Shown: positions 1-10,929 of the stretch, piece after piece
Numbering within the stretch: position 1 is the stretch's first letter
How the letters are laid out: the number at the start of each line of letters is the position of its first letter
Assembly: GCA_016630955.3 (NCBI GenBank)
Contig: CM049994.1
Coordinates: 1,612,001-1,676,000 of the forward strand
Reading direction: 5' to 3'
From: Didymella arachidicola
Lineage: Eukaryota > Ascomycota > Dothideomycetes > Pleosporales > Didymellaceae
Length of the DNA: 64,000 nucleotides
The notes under the pieces: generated by a model
Databases searched by the model: none
What the model saw: only the letters and a program-made list of their open reading frames with translations
What the model was told of the DNA's origin: nothing
Position numbers and translations under genes: made by a program

Positions 1-2223
1 CTCGCCTGTTGCAAAGACACTTGCGTAGATCTAGGGCGGTCAGTACAGGCCAATAACAATATCTTCGAGACGAATACCTTATCAGAGTCGTCGTAGCACA
101 TCTCAATCGAGCTTCCTGGCAGACAATCGTGGAACTGGCAGAGCAGCACGTTCTCCCACATGTCATCAATATCCTTTTTGGGGTATTTGTATGCACTTCT
201 CTTGCCGAATCCGTTCTTGATGGTCGCCAGTGTAGCGAGGTATTCAATATCTCTCAGTAATATCTCGCTCTTCCTGTTGTTGCGTTTGTTGTTTGCCTGC
301 GTCGTGTACGTGCCGCGATGGAGTTCGAAGTACAATTCACCGTACCAGGTGACGAGCTCGGTGCCGTTCTCGACCTTCTTCTCCAGCTTGTCAAAGAAGT
401 CGTCCGCAGAGTCGCCTAGCTTGATGCGAGGAAGGAGACTGGTCTTGTCGCTGATGCCGCGGCAGCGACGCAGCTTCTCGAGGTGCTGCCATGTCGGGCC
501 GCCTCCTCCGTCGCCCTTGCCGAAGACCAGCAGCGAGGTCTGGTCCTGATCGAGCGACTTGTGTGATGTGACGCTGCGCTTGACGTCGCCGAAGTTTGCT
601 TCTGCAGTGTATGTCTCGGAGGGTGGCATGTGGCAGATGACTTGGCTGTTGTCGAGGGCGACCCAGTTGAAGGTGGTGTGGGGGAAGTTGTTGATGTTGT
701 TCCAGCTCAGCTTCTGGGTCAGGAACCGCGTCATGCCAGCGAGACGACAGATCTGAGGCAGCTGAGTGGAGTAGCCAAAGGTGTCGGGAAGCCAGAAGGT
801 CTTGCAGCGCTGTCCAAACTTGCTTTCAAAGTAGCGCTGGCCGTACAAGAATTGCCTGATGAGGGACTCGCCGCCGGGCAGATTGGTGTCGTGCTCGACC
901 CAGCTGCCTCCAATGGGCTGGAAGCTGCCCTCCTTGACCTTCTTCTTGACGCGGTCGAAGGTCGATGGGTAGTCCTGCTCGAGCCACTTGTACTGCTGCG
1001 CCTGAGAGCAGACAAAGCGCAGCTCCGGGTAGCGGTCGATGAGGTCGCATTGGCTGGACCACGAGCGGTTGACCTTTCGCTTCGTCTCTGCAAAGGGCCA
1101 CAGCCAGCAGGTGTCGATGTGACAGTAACCAACACCGGTGACGAGCGCATCCTTGTCGCTGTCATAGACCTTGTGCGAATCGACGTCGCCGAGATACTCG
1201 CGCGCAATCTCTCTTCCCCTCCTGATGCTGTCCGTGCTGCCGCCGCCGGCAATGAAGGCGTCGATGATGCGGTTCGCGACCTGCTGGGCGCCGTGTGCTT
1301 CGGCCGAGTCTCCAGGGAACTCCCTCGCGGCGTCGCCAATCTCCCAGAAGTCGAAGAACAGACCCCGCGCTTCGAGATTCACGGCGACGATGTCGGCCGT
1401 GTGCAGCGTGTAGTACTTGTCCGGCCTCGGCGGCTGGATCGAGTCGCCGCCGGGGGCGTTGCCGAACATGCCATTGCAGGCCATCTCGATGTAGAACGTG
1501 TGCTCGCTGCCATCGCGGAAGGCGTCGGGCAGGATCCACTCGACGCGCTCGCCGCCGCCGGTCAGGCCGTGCACCGTGTGGCCGTCCTCGGTCCAGATGA
1601 GGCCTTCGTTGTCGGCGTCCCAGTGGAACTCGAGGCGCTCCTTCCTCAGCAGCTCCTGGGGCACGGTGAGCTGCACCTTGAACCAGTGCGTCGACCAGCT
1701 CGGCCCGAACGAGGCGCCGACATTGGTGGGGGTGAAGCCGTGGCTCGTGGCTTCCTTGAAGAGCGGGCGCGAGAGGTCGGGCGGCGAGTAGACGGAGAGC
1801 TTGACGTGCGTCGTGTCGGTGCCCTTGACGCGGGCCTCGTCGAGCTTGCTGCGACTGTCAGTGATGACGTGATGGGCGCTTCTATACAGTGTCGTCGTAC
1901 CCAAGCAAGCCCTGTTCCCGGTACTGCCCGCCATCCGTGAACTGCCTCAGTCGGCTCTGGTAGATGCTGTGGATCTGCTTGCCCACGGGCCCGGCCGCCA
2001 GCTGCGGGTAGTCGCCCGACGGCTTCGACTGCGGCACAGTGCGATAGCAGCACTCTCCTCCCATTTCGGCGTTCTGGAGCTCGGCCTGGAGCTGCGGGAG
2101 GCTTTAGTATGTGGACTGCACGTGATGCTGGAGGAGGTTGGGATGGAGGATGCTGTCAGCTGCCTGCCCGTGTACCTGCATGACCTGGGGGGAGCACCCC
2201 TTGGTGGAGCTTTCCCCGCACAT
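1..2223 (-). CDS. AMS1: GH38 alpha-mannosidase (Ams1-like), 5' part, cut by window edge
   Basis: Hydrolyses alpha-mannosidic bonds; the yeast relative Ams1 is vacuolar and trims free oligosaccharides. Read on the minus strand, exons are 2176-2223 (tentative), 1901-2091, 78-1854 and 1-30, joined in frame across introns of 84, 46 and 47 bases. Seen directly: an SIYQSRLRQF segment typical of the Ams1 N-terminus, the zinc-site segment CHIDTCWLW (codons near 1113-1121), and WLPDTFGYS, whose Asp (783-785) is the GH38 nucleophile. DDSDK continues into IYASVFATGE only after removing 31-77. The rest, including the C-terminal beta domains, lies left of the window. The first exon is uncertain: the reading frame between ATG 2223 and ATG 2064 contains TAA, which the proposed intron 2092-2175 (TACTAAAG branch site) removes. 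Translation could instead start at 2064. Confidence 0.85.
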
Positions 2224-2288
2224 TCCCGAGACCGATAGTCCGTGCTCCTTTCCGTGAGATCCGATATCGATTAGCCGCTCCTGGCTTC

Positions 2289-2512
2289 CATGTTTCAGAA
2301 AAAAAACGGCGGATAAGGTATTACAGAGCTACAGCTTACCTCGCTCGCAGCACAACAACAATATCAATTGCTAAAATTTGCAGAATCTGCAGAGTGTAAT
2401 CCAGAGAAGATTAAGAAGAAGTTCTAGCTTCTGCACTTGCTGTTGTGGTTAGTTATGCGTTGGTGTTCCCGAGTTTTGAAGGCTGCTTATCCGCCGTTTT
2501 TTCTGAAACATG
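2289..2512. repeat. 224-bp inverted-repeat element (MITE-like)
   Basis: The ends 2289-2317 and 2486-2512 are inverted copies of each other, matching over 27 positions apart from an A8 versus T6 run length. They share CATGTTTCAG and CGGCGGATAAG. The interior of about 168 bases is AT-rich and non-coding. No TA or longer target duplication is evident outside the CATG ends. It lies between the 5' end of the mannosidase gene and the 3' end of the kinase gene. It looks like a non-autonomous DNA element; a large terminator-like hairpin is an alternative. Confidence 0.6.
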
Positions 2513-3066
2513 AGAGCCTGGCAACAGTTGAACAACCACCAAAGCAGAGAGACGTATGAGATTCATCCATTCCACCAGACTAAGCTATTCCAGTCCTCCA
2601 CTATGCACCCACCCCACTTTCCCAATCCTACCGTACAAGAGCGCCCCTCCCCCCCAACATCAGGTACAACAAGAAAGCGAGTGGTAGCCCAGCCCAAGCG
2701 GCGTCACATCGAACGCGTCGTGGGTATAGAGCATAAATCAAAAGCGAGTGTACGGGAGCAAATCCTCCCCTCCCAAAACCCCAGTCCCTTCGAGTCTGTG
2801 AGCGCGACAAAAAGCGTCGAAACAGTAAATGCGTATATCGACAAGTTGGAAAGAAAGAAAAGCTGTTGACATCTGAACGCAGCGGAACGGTACGGAACGC
2901 TGACAGCTGTATGTTTCGGTGCACTACCATTGAAACACCACTACACCATGCTTCGCACAACCGCATTCAAAAACAAAAAGAAAAAAACAAAGTGAAACTA
3001 TCGTGCCGTGCGTCATCACAGCCACAATGCGCGCGAGAAGAAGCCTGGCGACCTCCCAGGCCTCTT
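2513..3066. other. Intergenic, 3' of the Rim15-like kinase gene
   Basis: No credible gene. The small ORFs here lack domain features. This stretch should hold the 3' UTR and polyadenylation region of the minus-strand kinase gene. Pyrimidine- and A-rich runs are present near 2946-2995. Confidence 0.5.
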
Positions 3067-6000
3067 CTAGAACTTGGTATTCGCCGTGCTCGCTTTGGGC
3101 GTCGGATCTGGGTCTGGCGTGAGTGTACCGGAGCCCTGTTTCGGCGTGCCCACGTCGTCCATGTCGAACTCGACACTATCCTTGCCAGGTACAACAGGGA
3201 AAATCTCAGGCGGCGTGAGGCTCATGTGCGGGACATCGGGCGTGCTGAGCTTGGCCTCGCGCTCCTCGGCAGCCGCATCTTCTGTGATAGCTGGGGGCGG
3301 GCAAGAAGCGAGCGCCGACTCGGACGCGCCCATGTCGGTTTCCACCGAGATGACGCTACCGCGGCTGTTGGTGCGCATCATCTCGATGCCCAGCTTAGAC
3401 GAGGATTTGGGCCGCCCAGGCGTCTTTGGGCTGCGTGTCTTTGTTGCCGTCGAATGGCCAAGTTCCTCGTCCTCGTCGTCGCCCGATTCTGCCGACTCAT
3501 GCTTACGGTTCTCAAGGAGACGTCGCTTGGCGCCGACCTGCTCGGCCGATCGTTGGCGGCGGATCGTTGCTGCTTCCAGAGCGGCCGGTGCGGACGCTTC
3601 GTGGGGTAGCTCAGGGCGTAGGTCAGGTGCACCTGCTGGCTTCTGCGTGATTTCCTTGGACTCCGCATTGGCTGCATCGTGCTCTGAAATCCCCAAACCG
3701 CTCATCGACTGAGCAATGTCTCGCTCCCGCCAATCATCTGTGCCGTGGCGCGCAATGATCACCGGCGCGTCTTCGCTTGTACGACTGTCGTTGTCACCGA
3801 AGAAACTCGAGCTGATTGAGTCTTCGCGGCTAGAGCCACGGTAGCTTCCCGGCACTTGCGAGAATCCGGATGAATTCGAGTTCGTTGTGGGGCTATCTTC
3901 TTGCCGTGTAGACTCTTGTCTGAGACCTGACGGCATCATTGACGGGTACGTCTGCGTCGGCGCCCAGTTCGGGGGAGGCGGCTTCCATTGGCAAAGTCGA
4001 CCAAGAGTGTCCGTAAGCTTAGCGATTGTAGGAGGCTTCTCAATGAGCGCATCAAAGTAATGCGGTGCCTGCAACTCCTTAAGGTAGCCGGTCACTGCGA
4101 CGATCGGCGTCGTGGTATTGGCGTTCTTCGTGTCTCTGATCATACGAGCTACGTCAGCGCCATTGACTTGTGGCAGTCTGAACTCCATCATGATGATATC
4201 GAACTTGACTTCGCCCATAGCATAGCGAATAGCTTCAGACCCATTCGTGACGGCCAGCGTACGGCACCGCAGTTTCTCGAGAAGCTTCTCCATGACGAGT
4301 CGAGACACAGGGTGGTCTTCGCAGATGAGAACGTCAAGAGGGCGGAAGAAGGGCCCATCGCCGAAACTGATCTGCGAGAGTCGACGAGAGCTCTGTCTCC
4401 GGCGCTGTACACGCAAGAGCGCCTTCGCCCGAGAGTCTTCAGTGTCTGACGACGACGGCGACACGTCAAGTACCTGGCTTCGCCGCTTGTGGTGAGCTGG
4501 CAGCACTTCGCGCACGACATCGCCTTCCTGAGAGCCGACAGTTTGTGATCGCGCACGTGGCGACGAATTGGCAGGTCCCATCAAGGACTGGCGTGGACTT
4601 GAACCAAGCTTCTCCGAGAAGGAGGCCGACATGCAGGACGCTGCCTTTACGGGCTTGCCAGGTGAGATGGCCTCAGGGGAAGGTCTCAAGCCTGACAGGC
4701 GATTGGGGTCAAAGAAGCTGCCCGGCTGGAGTGAACCTGGATTGCTGGTTGAGTGTGACAAAGTAGAGGAGGTACTGGAAGTCTTACGTCGCTCGTGGTG
4801 TTGACCGGTACTGAACTGTACCAGTAGTGGAGACGATGGCTGCGACCCTCGACTCGGCGAGGATGCTGGCCCGCTCATTGATGGCGAAGCTGGTCGGCCG
4901 CTTGCTCGTGTGGTCGATAAGGTGCGTTTGAGTGGACCAGGGAGCATTGGGCTGGTGTCCAGGGAAGGCGAAGGCGACTGGATTGTCGGCGATTGTATAG
5001 CTGAGCCTTGCTTGTTCTGAGGTAGCATAGCTTCTGCCCGGAGCTTCTGAATTACGTCCTTGTTGGCCTTTTCCAGCACAGGCAAGTTCTTGTAACTGAA
5101 ATTGCCAAAGTCGTCCGCGGCCATGGGCTCACTCAGTCGCCTAGATCTGCCCTCTCGCACATGAGCCGGGATGTGCAATGGTATGAGGCCTCGCTTCATG
5201 GTCGAGACGCTGACCTGCGATCGCACTCGAGACAACGCGTCGTGTGGCCTGTCGGGATAATCTGCACTAGGAGTACCAGCGGTCGACGTGCCTTGGTCCT
5301 CGAACTCTGGGGAGAAATTCGCCATGGCTGCGCCTCTGGTGTCGAAGTACTCTGTATCTTCTGGGTTTTCAGGCGCAGGGATGAACGAAGCCTCATCATC
5401 GCGCAGAGACTCCCAGTTGACGTCAGCAAACCATGGATGAGCTCTAATCTCTTCACCACCGCTTGTATATTTGTCCTCGGCGTTGGCACCGAGACGCTTC
5501 GCAGGGTCAGAGCACATGAGCCGGTTCATAAGGTCCTTGGCATCATCTGAGATGTCGTACACATCATCTTCATCTGTGGGCCAATCGATCCTGCGCGCAA
5601 GTATGTTCTGGAAAACTTCATCCGGCGTGTCCGCGTGGAATGGCGGGTAGCCATACAGGCACTCGAACAAGATGCATCCCAGAGACCACCAATCACTGAC
5701 TTCGTCTTGCCCATTGCCAGCAATAGTCTCCGGGGCTAGGTAGTCAGGCGTGCCGACGAACTTTCTCTCGTTGCTATCTTCCGGATCGAACAGTGTCATA
5801 TGCGGAGGAGGCATGTGTGACGCTGCGGGTGGGGTCTGATTCTGGGCTTGTGCAACCGCCGAGTTGCTCATTGTAGGCGCGAGGATATCTGGAGATCCAT
5901 TGTCGCTGAAGTCTTCCTCCTCGATGGGTGATCGTTGGCCGGGCCCAAAATTCGAGTCCGCAATCGAAAAACGGCGGAGCATTGCTTGCAGAGCATCGCT

Positions 6001-8928
6001 GTCAGCACTGTCACTGCGAGTACCGGACGTCCTCCTGGACTGCTCACGGCTGTGAGATGTGTCCCGGCTGAGGCTAAAGTAGGACGGCTGACCGAGATCA
6101 CCAGCAAGTGCTGGAGTCATCGATGGTGTTGTGGATGGTGAAGTATTGAGGTCGAATGATGCAGATCGCGAGGCGGTTGAGCCAGAGGCGGCGCGATGGA
6201 AGGGCCCGGCTTTGAGTAGGTCAGGCGCAGCCTCGTTGGGATCAGACTTCAAAGCACGCTTCTGACGCCCGATCATTCCCATACGTGACAGACCAAAGTC
6301 GGTGAGCTTCAAATGGCCCTTCGCATCAATCAACAGGTTGTCTGGCTTGAGATCGCGGTGCACGATGCTACGGCTGTGCAAGTGTTCAACGCCAAGAACC
6401 ACCTCAGCCAGGTATTTCTTTGCCCAGTCTTCGGGCAATGCACCAAGGACCTTGATGAGCGAGGCACAGTCACCGCCGTTGAGGTACTCCATGACCAGAT
6501 ACAAGTAGTCCTTGCTTGAGAACGTCCAGTAAAGCTTCGCGACAAAGTCACTCTCGCCTTGCCACATCATGATGGCGCGTTCGGCCTTGACGTTGGTGAC
6601 CTGGTTCTTGGCCACCATGTCGGCTTTCTTCAGAACCTTGATGGCGTAGTATTCGCCTGTGGACTTCTTCTTTGCGAGGTACACGCTTCCGAATGCACCC
6701 TTGCTGATAGGCTTGACGACCTCAAAGTCTTTGATCGAGGGAGGCACTGCGCGCGGCTGCGGTTGTGTGACCGGGAGAAGGCGTGGAGACAAGGCTCTCG
6801 GGCCGTCAGATCCTGCGGTGGACGACTGTCTGCGGTGATGGTTGATAGCCATGGCCATGGCCGGAGAAGAGAACTCCGTTGTTGTTAGCGTAGGCGATGT
6901 GATGGGTGACTGCAATGCCTCAGCGCCGCTGGGCAGTCGAGGCTTCGTCGTCCTCAGTGGTGATGCTGGCGGCGGCGGGTGCATAGTGCGGGCAGGTGAC
7001 TGTTGCCGACTGGAAAATACACTTGGTAAGATCAAACTCTTTCGTTTCCTTTCTCGTGAGCTGGCCACTCTGCTCAAGCCTCCTCCAAGTTCTGAGTTGG
7101 CAGGCGAATCTGCTCTTCGAGGTCCTGACAAGATCGAAGACCGCATACTGGTATCGCTCTCCATGCCAGCATCGCTCTCGAAATGCATGGACCGCCGGTT
7201 GCTCTGACTGGCAATGCTAATAGCTCCAGCGTGGGATCTGGGTGTCTGACAGCCTCCCTTTGGGCTGCTTGACCGAGTTGAATCCGCCACAGACGACTCT
7301 CGTCGACCCACTCGCATTGGTAATGATGTGTCAGACGCATTGCGCAACGCATGTGCCATGGCCGAGGGCGCGTCAAAAGACCCCGGAAAGATCCCCTCGT
7401 CACCTCCGGGTATGTCGTTGACGTTTGCCGGTAGCTCCTCCTCTGCCTGCTCATCGTCTGATGAGCTGTCCTCGCCAGCTGCAATGCGAGCAGCTTTGAC
7501 GATGGCAGCCTCTATGCATTCCTGGACTAGGATATCAAACTCGATACGCAACCGCTCAGAGTACTCGAGGATTTGACGGTGTCGAAACACAGCGTCGATC
7601 TTGGCTTTTGCAAGTCGGTTGGTGTCCTCGCAAAGCAGCCTCAGTCCTTCGCTAAAGTCGGTCGATCCAGAGGTCGGAGACTGCCACTGCAAGACCTGCG
7701 AGATACGGTTCTCGGACTGGGGTGACTGGGTTCGAATTTCGGATGCATTGCGTATGTTGTCTTTGATGGCGGGCGTGTTGACCTCGAGCGCAGTGTCGCA
7801 CAGATCGAGAACTAGTTCGACGATGCGCGCAAGTGGTCGTCGAACAGCGAAGGAGCGTGCGCGGTGATGGCCGAAACCGGAGGCATTTGATCGCTCCCTG
7901 GATCTCGAAGGCGGGGAAGCAGGTGAGTTGCGTCCAGAGGGCGTGCCGGACGAGGGATTCGACAGTGGTTGGATGAGAAGACCTTGGTACTCGGGTGGCT
8001 GGATCAGGGCTGCGGGGTCTGTAGGAGATGCCCTTGAAGGACGAGCTTGCGCCTCGAGGGTATCGAGGACTCGGACAATGGCGTTGCGGTGCTCTGAGAG
8101 CGTCTCCTGGGCCATCTGGACGTCCATCTCGGCGCGATGCTCCTGCAAGCACAGCTCGGAGTGCTTCTCGAACCACCACGGCGTGATCTGGCGTTCGCAG
8201 ATTCGACAGAGGACAGGCAGTGGCGGCGGGTGGTTTCTTGGGTCATTGGCGCCTTGCTCGGCCAGGCCAGTCAGGTAGTGGGCGAGGACCTCTGCGCCGA
8301 CGCCCAGAGACTCGACGAGCTCCTCGGGCAGGTCAATGGTGACTTCGCGGAGGACGGACGGGCGGATCATCCACATTGTGTGACTCTCGGCGCCCGTGGC
8401 ACGGTCGTAGACCATGATGCCCTGCGCCTCGAGGTTTAGGATCTGCTCGTCGTCGTCGTCGTCGTCGTCAGTTCTGGTTGGCGACGGCGGCTGCGAGTGG
8501 TGCTCGCTGTCGACTGCAGGCCTAGAGCGCTTGCGGCGCAGCATCGAGTGCGGCCCCATGCAGACGGAGAAGCGGGCGATGTGGCTGCGCGAGTCGTACT
8601 TCCTGACCGACTCGATCGTCTCGGCGAAGCCATCCTTGCCGGCGTAGATGATGTCGAGGACGGGCTTGCCGACCATGTCGCCGGGCGCAGTGCCGACGAC
8701 GTCCTTCCACGAGGGGCTGACGTAGCGGACCTTGCCAGCCAGGTCGAGGTCCATGATGATGTTCAGGCTGTGCTCGGCGGCCTCCTTCAGGTCCTCCCTC
8801 TCCTCGCGCATGTCCTGGCTGACGGTGCGCTCCATGCTGACGCGTGACTGGGCGCTGCTCGCCGACGCCGCTTTGCGCAGGGCCGTGACGGCCGGCGGGG
8901 CCAGCGTGGTGGGTTGCACCTCGTACAT
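3067..8928 (-). CDS. RIM15: Rim15-like PAS/AGC-kinase/receiver protein kinase
   Basis: Nutrient-signalling Ser/Thr kinase of the Rim15/Cek1/Ppk18 group, which in yeasts acts below TORC1/PKA in quiescence entry through endosulfine phosphorylation. The single 1,953-residue ORF starts at an ATG. Domains in order: PAS-like region ~45-130 (SLNIIMDLDLAGKVRYVSPS); Cys/His-rich motif ~240-259 (CRICERQITPWWFEKHSELC); kinase with glycine loop ~735-745 (SKGAFGSVYLAKK), AIKVLKK ~763, HRDLKPDN ~858, DFG ~877 and GTPDYLAPE ~1062; AGC tail ~1180-1205; receiver domain ~1525-1650. The ~175-residue Ser-rich insert between DFG and APE is typical of this family. In the receiver, the expected phospho-acceptor position reads IIMMEFRLP, with Glu in place of Asp. 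Long Ser/Pro-rich linkers contain many possible phosphosites, and a run of seven Asp near ~153 comes from a GTC repeat. No intron is needed. Confidence 0.95.
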   Translation of the reverse strand: MYEVQPTTLAPPAVTALRKAASASSAQSRVSMERTVSQDMREEREDLKEAAEHSLNIIMDLDLAGKVRYVSPSWKDVVGTAPGDMVGKPVLDIIYAGKDGFAETIESVRKYDSRSHIARFSVCMGPHSMLRRKRSRPAVDSEHHSQPPSPTRTDDDDDDDEQILNLEAQGIMVYDRATGAESHTMWMIRPSVLREVTIDLPEELVESLGVGAEVLAHYLTGLAEQGANDPRNHPPPLPVLCRICERQITPWWFEKHSELCLQEHRAEMDVQMAQETLSEHRNAIVRVLDTLEAQARPSRASPTDPAALIQPPEYQGLLIQPLSNPSSGTPSGRNSPASPPSRSRERSNASGFGHHRARSFAVRRPLARIVELVLDLCDTALEVNTPAIKDNIRNASEIRTQSPQSENRISQVLQWQSPTSGSTDFSEGLRLLCEDTNRLAKAKIDAVFRHRQILEYSERLRIEFDILVQECIEAAIVKAARIAAGEDSSSDDEQAEEELPANVNDIPGGDEGIFPGSFDAPSAMAHALRNASDTSLPMRVGRRESSVADSTRSSSPKGGCQTPRSHAGAISIASQSNRRSMHFESDAGMESDTSMRSSILSGPRRADSPANSELGGGLSRVASSRERKRKSLILPSVFSSRQQSPARTMHPPPPASPLRTTKPRLPSGAEALQSPITSPTLTTTEFSSPAMAMAINHHRRQSSTAGSDGPRALSPRLLPVTQPQPRAVPPSIKDFEVVKPISKGAFGSVYLAKKKSTGEYYAIKVLKKADMVAKNQVTNVKAERAIMMWQGESDFVAKLYWTFSSKDYLYLVMEYLNGGDCASLIKVLGALPEDWAKKYLAEVVLGVEHLHSRSIVHRDLKPDNLLIDAKGHLKLTDFGLSRMGMIGRQKRALKSDPNEAAPDLLKAGPFHRAASGSTASRSASFDLNTSPSTTPSMTPALAGDLGQPSYFSLSRDTSHSREQSRRTSGTRSDSADSDALQAMLRRFSIADSNFGPGQRSPIEEEDFSDNGSPDILAPTMSNSAVAQAQNQTPPAASHMPPPHMTLFDPEDSNERKFVGTPDYLAPETIAGNGQDEVSDWWSLGCILFECLYGYPPFHADTPDEVFQNILARRIDWPTDEDDVYDISDDAKDLMNRLMCSDPAKRLGANAEDKYTSGGEEIRAHPWFADVNWESLRDDEASFIPAPENPEDTEYFDTRGAAMANFSPEFEDQGTSTAGTPSADYPDRPHDALSRVRSQVSVSTMKRGLIPLHIPAHVREGRSRRLSEPMAADDFGNFSYKNLPVLEKANKDVIQKLRAEAMLPQNKQGSAIQSPTIQSPSPSLDTSPMLPGPLKRTLSTTRASGRPASPSMSGPASSPSRGSQPSSPLLVQFSTGQHHERRKTSSTSSTLSHSTSNPGSLQPGSFFDPNRLSGLRPSPEAISPGKPVKAASCMSASFSEKLGSSPRQSLMGPANSSPRARSQTVGSQEGDVVREVLPAHHKRRSQVLDVSPSSSDTEDSRAKALLRVQRRRQSSRRLSQISFGDGPFFRPLDVLICEDHPVSRLVMEKLLEKLRCRTLAVTNGSEAIRYAMGEVKFDIIMMEFRLPQVNGADVARMIRDTKNANTTTPIVAVTGYLKELQAPHYFDALIEKPPTIAKLTDTLGRLCQWKPPPPNWAPTQTYPSMMPSGLRQESTRQEDSPTTNSNSSGFSQVPGSYRGSSREDSISSSFFGDNDSRTSEDAPVIIARHGTDDWRERDIAQSMSGLGISEHDAANAESKEITQKPAGAPDLRPELPHEASAPAALEAATIRRQRSAEQVGAKRRLLENRKHESAESGDDEDEELGHSTATKTRSPKTPGRPKSSSKLGIEMMRTNSRGSVISVETDMGASESALASCPPPAITEDAAAEEREAKLSTPDVPHMSLTPPEIFPVVPGKDSVEFDMDDVGTPKQGSGTLTPDPDPTPKASTANTKF

Positions 8929-9344
8929 GGCTGGCCGGTGGGCGCTGGGCGGCGGGCGGTGCTGGGCGCTGGGCGCTGGGCGCTGGGCGCTGGACGCTGG
9001 ACGCTGGAAGCTGGACGCTGGATGCTGGAGAGCTGCTGCACTGCTGTTGGGCCCTCTGGGCTGGGAACAGGAGCGTTCGCCCGCGGGCCGGTGGAGGGTG
9101 AGCTATGTGCAGGCGGCTGTCAGGACCATGGTGTGGTGCGGTGTGGGTGGGCGAGTGCGTGCAGTGCGTGCAGTGCGTGCAGTGCGTGCGGTGCGTGCGG
9201 TGTGTGCGGTGTGTGTGTGGTGTGTGCGATCCGGCGAGGCACCGTACGCTGCTCTGGTCGAGCGTCGACTGGGACGGCGCGGTGCGGTGCTGACGCTGCG
9301 CTAGCAACAACGCTGCATCGCCGGGCGAGGACAGCACCAGCAGC

Positions 9345-9376
<32 letters not shown>

Positions 9377-10929
9377 TTGAGACGGGCGGGGCGGGGCGGA
9401 GCGAAGCAAAGCAAAGCGAGTGTAGGGTGCGTGCGAGGGCTGGGGCGGGCACTGCGCGGCCAGGCGTGCGGATAATTTTTGGTGTTTTGGTGTTTTGGTG
9501 GTTGGCGTCGGCGTCAGCGTCAGCGTCAGCGTCAGGCGTGATGGAGCGGAGGGGCACAATAATCGCCAGCCGTCAAGCGTCGACAGTGGACAATGCGGAT
9601 TGGCGCTGCCGGCCCGTCTCAAACTCGCAGCACTGCAGCTAACGCAGCCAAACAAGGGCCGCGGGACGAGAAAACGGCGCGAGCGTGATGCTGCACGTAC
9701 GCGGGCTGCAGCTCGGGCTGCCGCCAGCGAGTAGCCAGCGACGCCATTCAGTGGGCATTCCCCATGCCTCGCACACTCGCAGCGACGAAGGGCCCCCTTG
9801 GTGAAGTCACACGCGGCGCCAAAACCCGCTCGCTGCGAGTTGGCTTGCGATAGTGGCCCCAAGCAGCCAGCACGGAGCAGCGCGCAACCAATGCGCCACA
9901 CATAGCCTGTGCGCTTGTCGACGTCTGCAGCACCGCGCCTCCATTCTTGCATGTTTCAGCGCCGTCGTCGAGCAATGCGGTGGCGAAGCTCTCGAGGTAC
10001 AGAGCAGACGTGCAGGCATGGGGCGAGCTGCATCTGCGGTGACACAACAGCATCCAGCAGGCCCGTCTCGCTCGCTCTATTTAGCCGGGAGCCCTGCACA
10101 TCAGCCCTTATAGTGATCGACAGACGCAGCCCAGCCCTGGAGGACGCAGCGTCATCTCGTGACATTAGCAGACGATTGCGGCCTTCCACGCCGACCAGCA
10201 ACCTCAGCCGTGCACTCCAGCACCAGCACCAGCAATCCCTCTAGCATGACCCCCCAACACAAAGCTGCGAGAGACACGCTGCCAGCGGCCGTTTAGTGCA
10301 CGTTGTGGCTGGCCGCAGTTTGATTTTGGCTTCCCCGCAACCACGATGCCCTCACACCACTGTCAGGCGACACCAGACGTCACACAGCATCTCTTTCTCT
10401 ATGATAATCTCTCGCAAGAACGACAAGCCCATGCCCTCGGCACCCCCTGCGAAACACTCTGCTGGGCGCACAGCCTTGAGGCCTGCAGATCGCCCTAGCA
10501 GCCCTCCAATTGCGACTGCAGCGGCCCTTCACTGCTCACACACCTGAGTGGTCCAGACCCGCTAGCTATGCAGTCAAGACGCTTTGTGTAAATAATAGCA
10601 CCGTACACTGCCGAATGGGTAGGCTAGAGACTGTTTCCACTCCGGACCATCCGCATTCACTCACTGGAATCTGGGGAAGTGGCTTGTGGACCCGCGAAAG
10701 CTTGCCTAATAGTAAACCCTCGGTGCTCGTGAGGAGATGAACATCCGAAATTATTATGCATCAATATGCAGGCACCGTGTCGAGGAGAGATTCCAAAAAC
10801 ATGTCGAGTTCATGGTTGATTTCAAACCAATGCTCGTAAATCACAGTGCGCGGATGCAAGGCTGTCTCTTTCCGTCCTTGCTCACGTGCTTCTGCACATC
10901 GCTATCTCTCACCACCGCAGAACCATAGC
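8929..10929. promoter_or_regulatory. 5' region of RIM15 and downstream flank of the Tudor gene, low complexity
   Basis: No convincing gene across about 2 kb; the long ORFs here overlap other frames and encode simple-sequence peptides. The first 650 bases upstream of the kinase ATG are unusually repetitive: a (GGGCGCT)n-like tract at 8938-9030, a (GTGCGTGCA)n tract at about 9150-9230, (CAG)n at about 9330-9375 and (GTCAGC)n at about 9505-9535. This should be the kinase promoter and leader. The distal part, 9,750-10,900, is ordinary sequence in which I recognise nothing. Confidence 0.5.

Noticed and set aside
630..1940. 436-residue plus-strand ORF opposite the mannosidase
   Set aside because: It starts at GTG and mirrors the GC-rich mannosidase exon; the minus-strand frame has GH38 motifs and correct introns.
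3074..3712. 212-residue plus-strand ORF inside the kinase
   Set aside because: Antisense shadow of the Ser-rich kinase C-terminus.
8522..9952. 476-residue minus-strand ORF overlapping the kinase start
   Set aside because: Low-complexity peptide from simple repeats, in a different frame from the kinase and with no domain.
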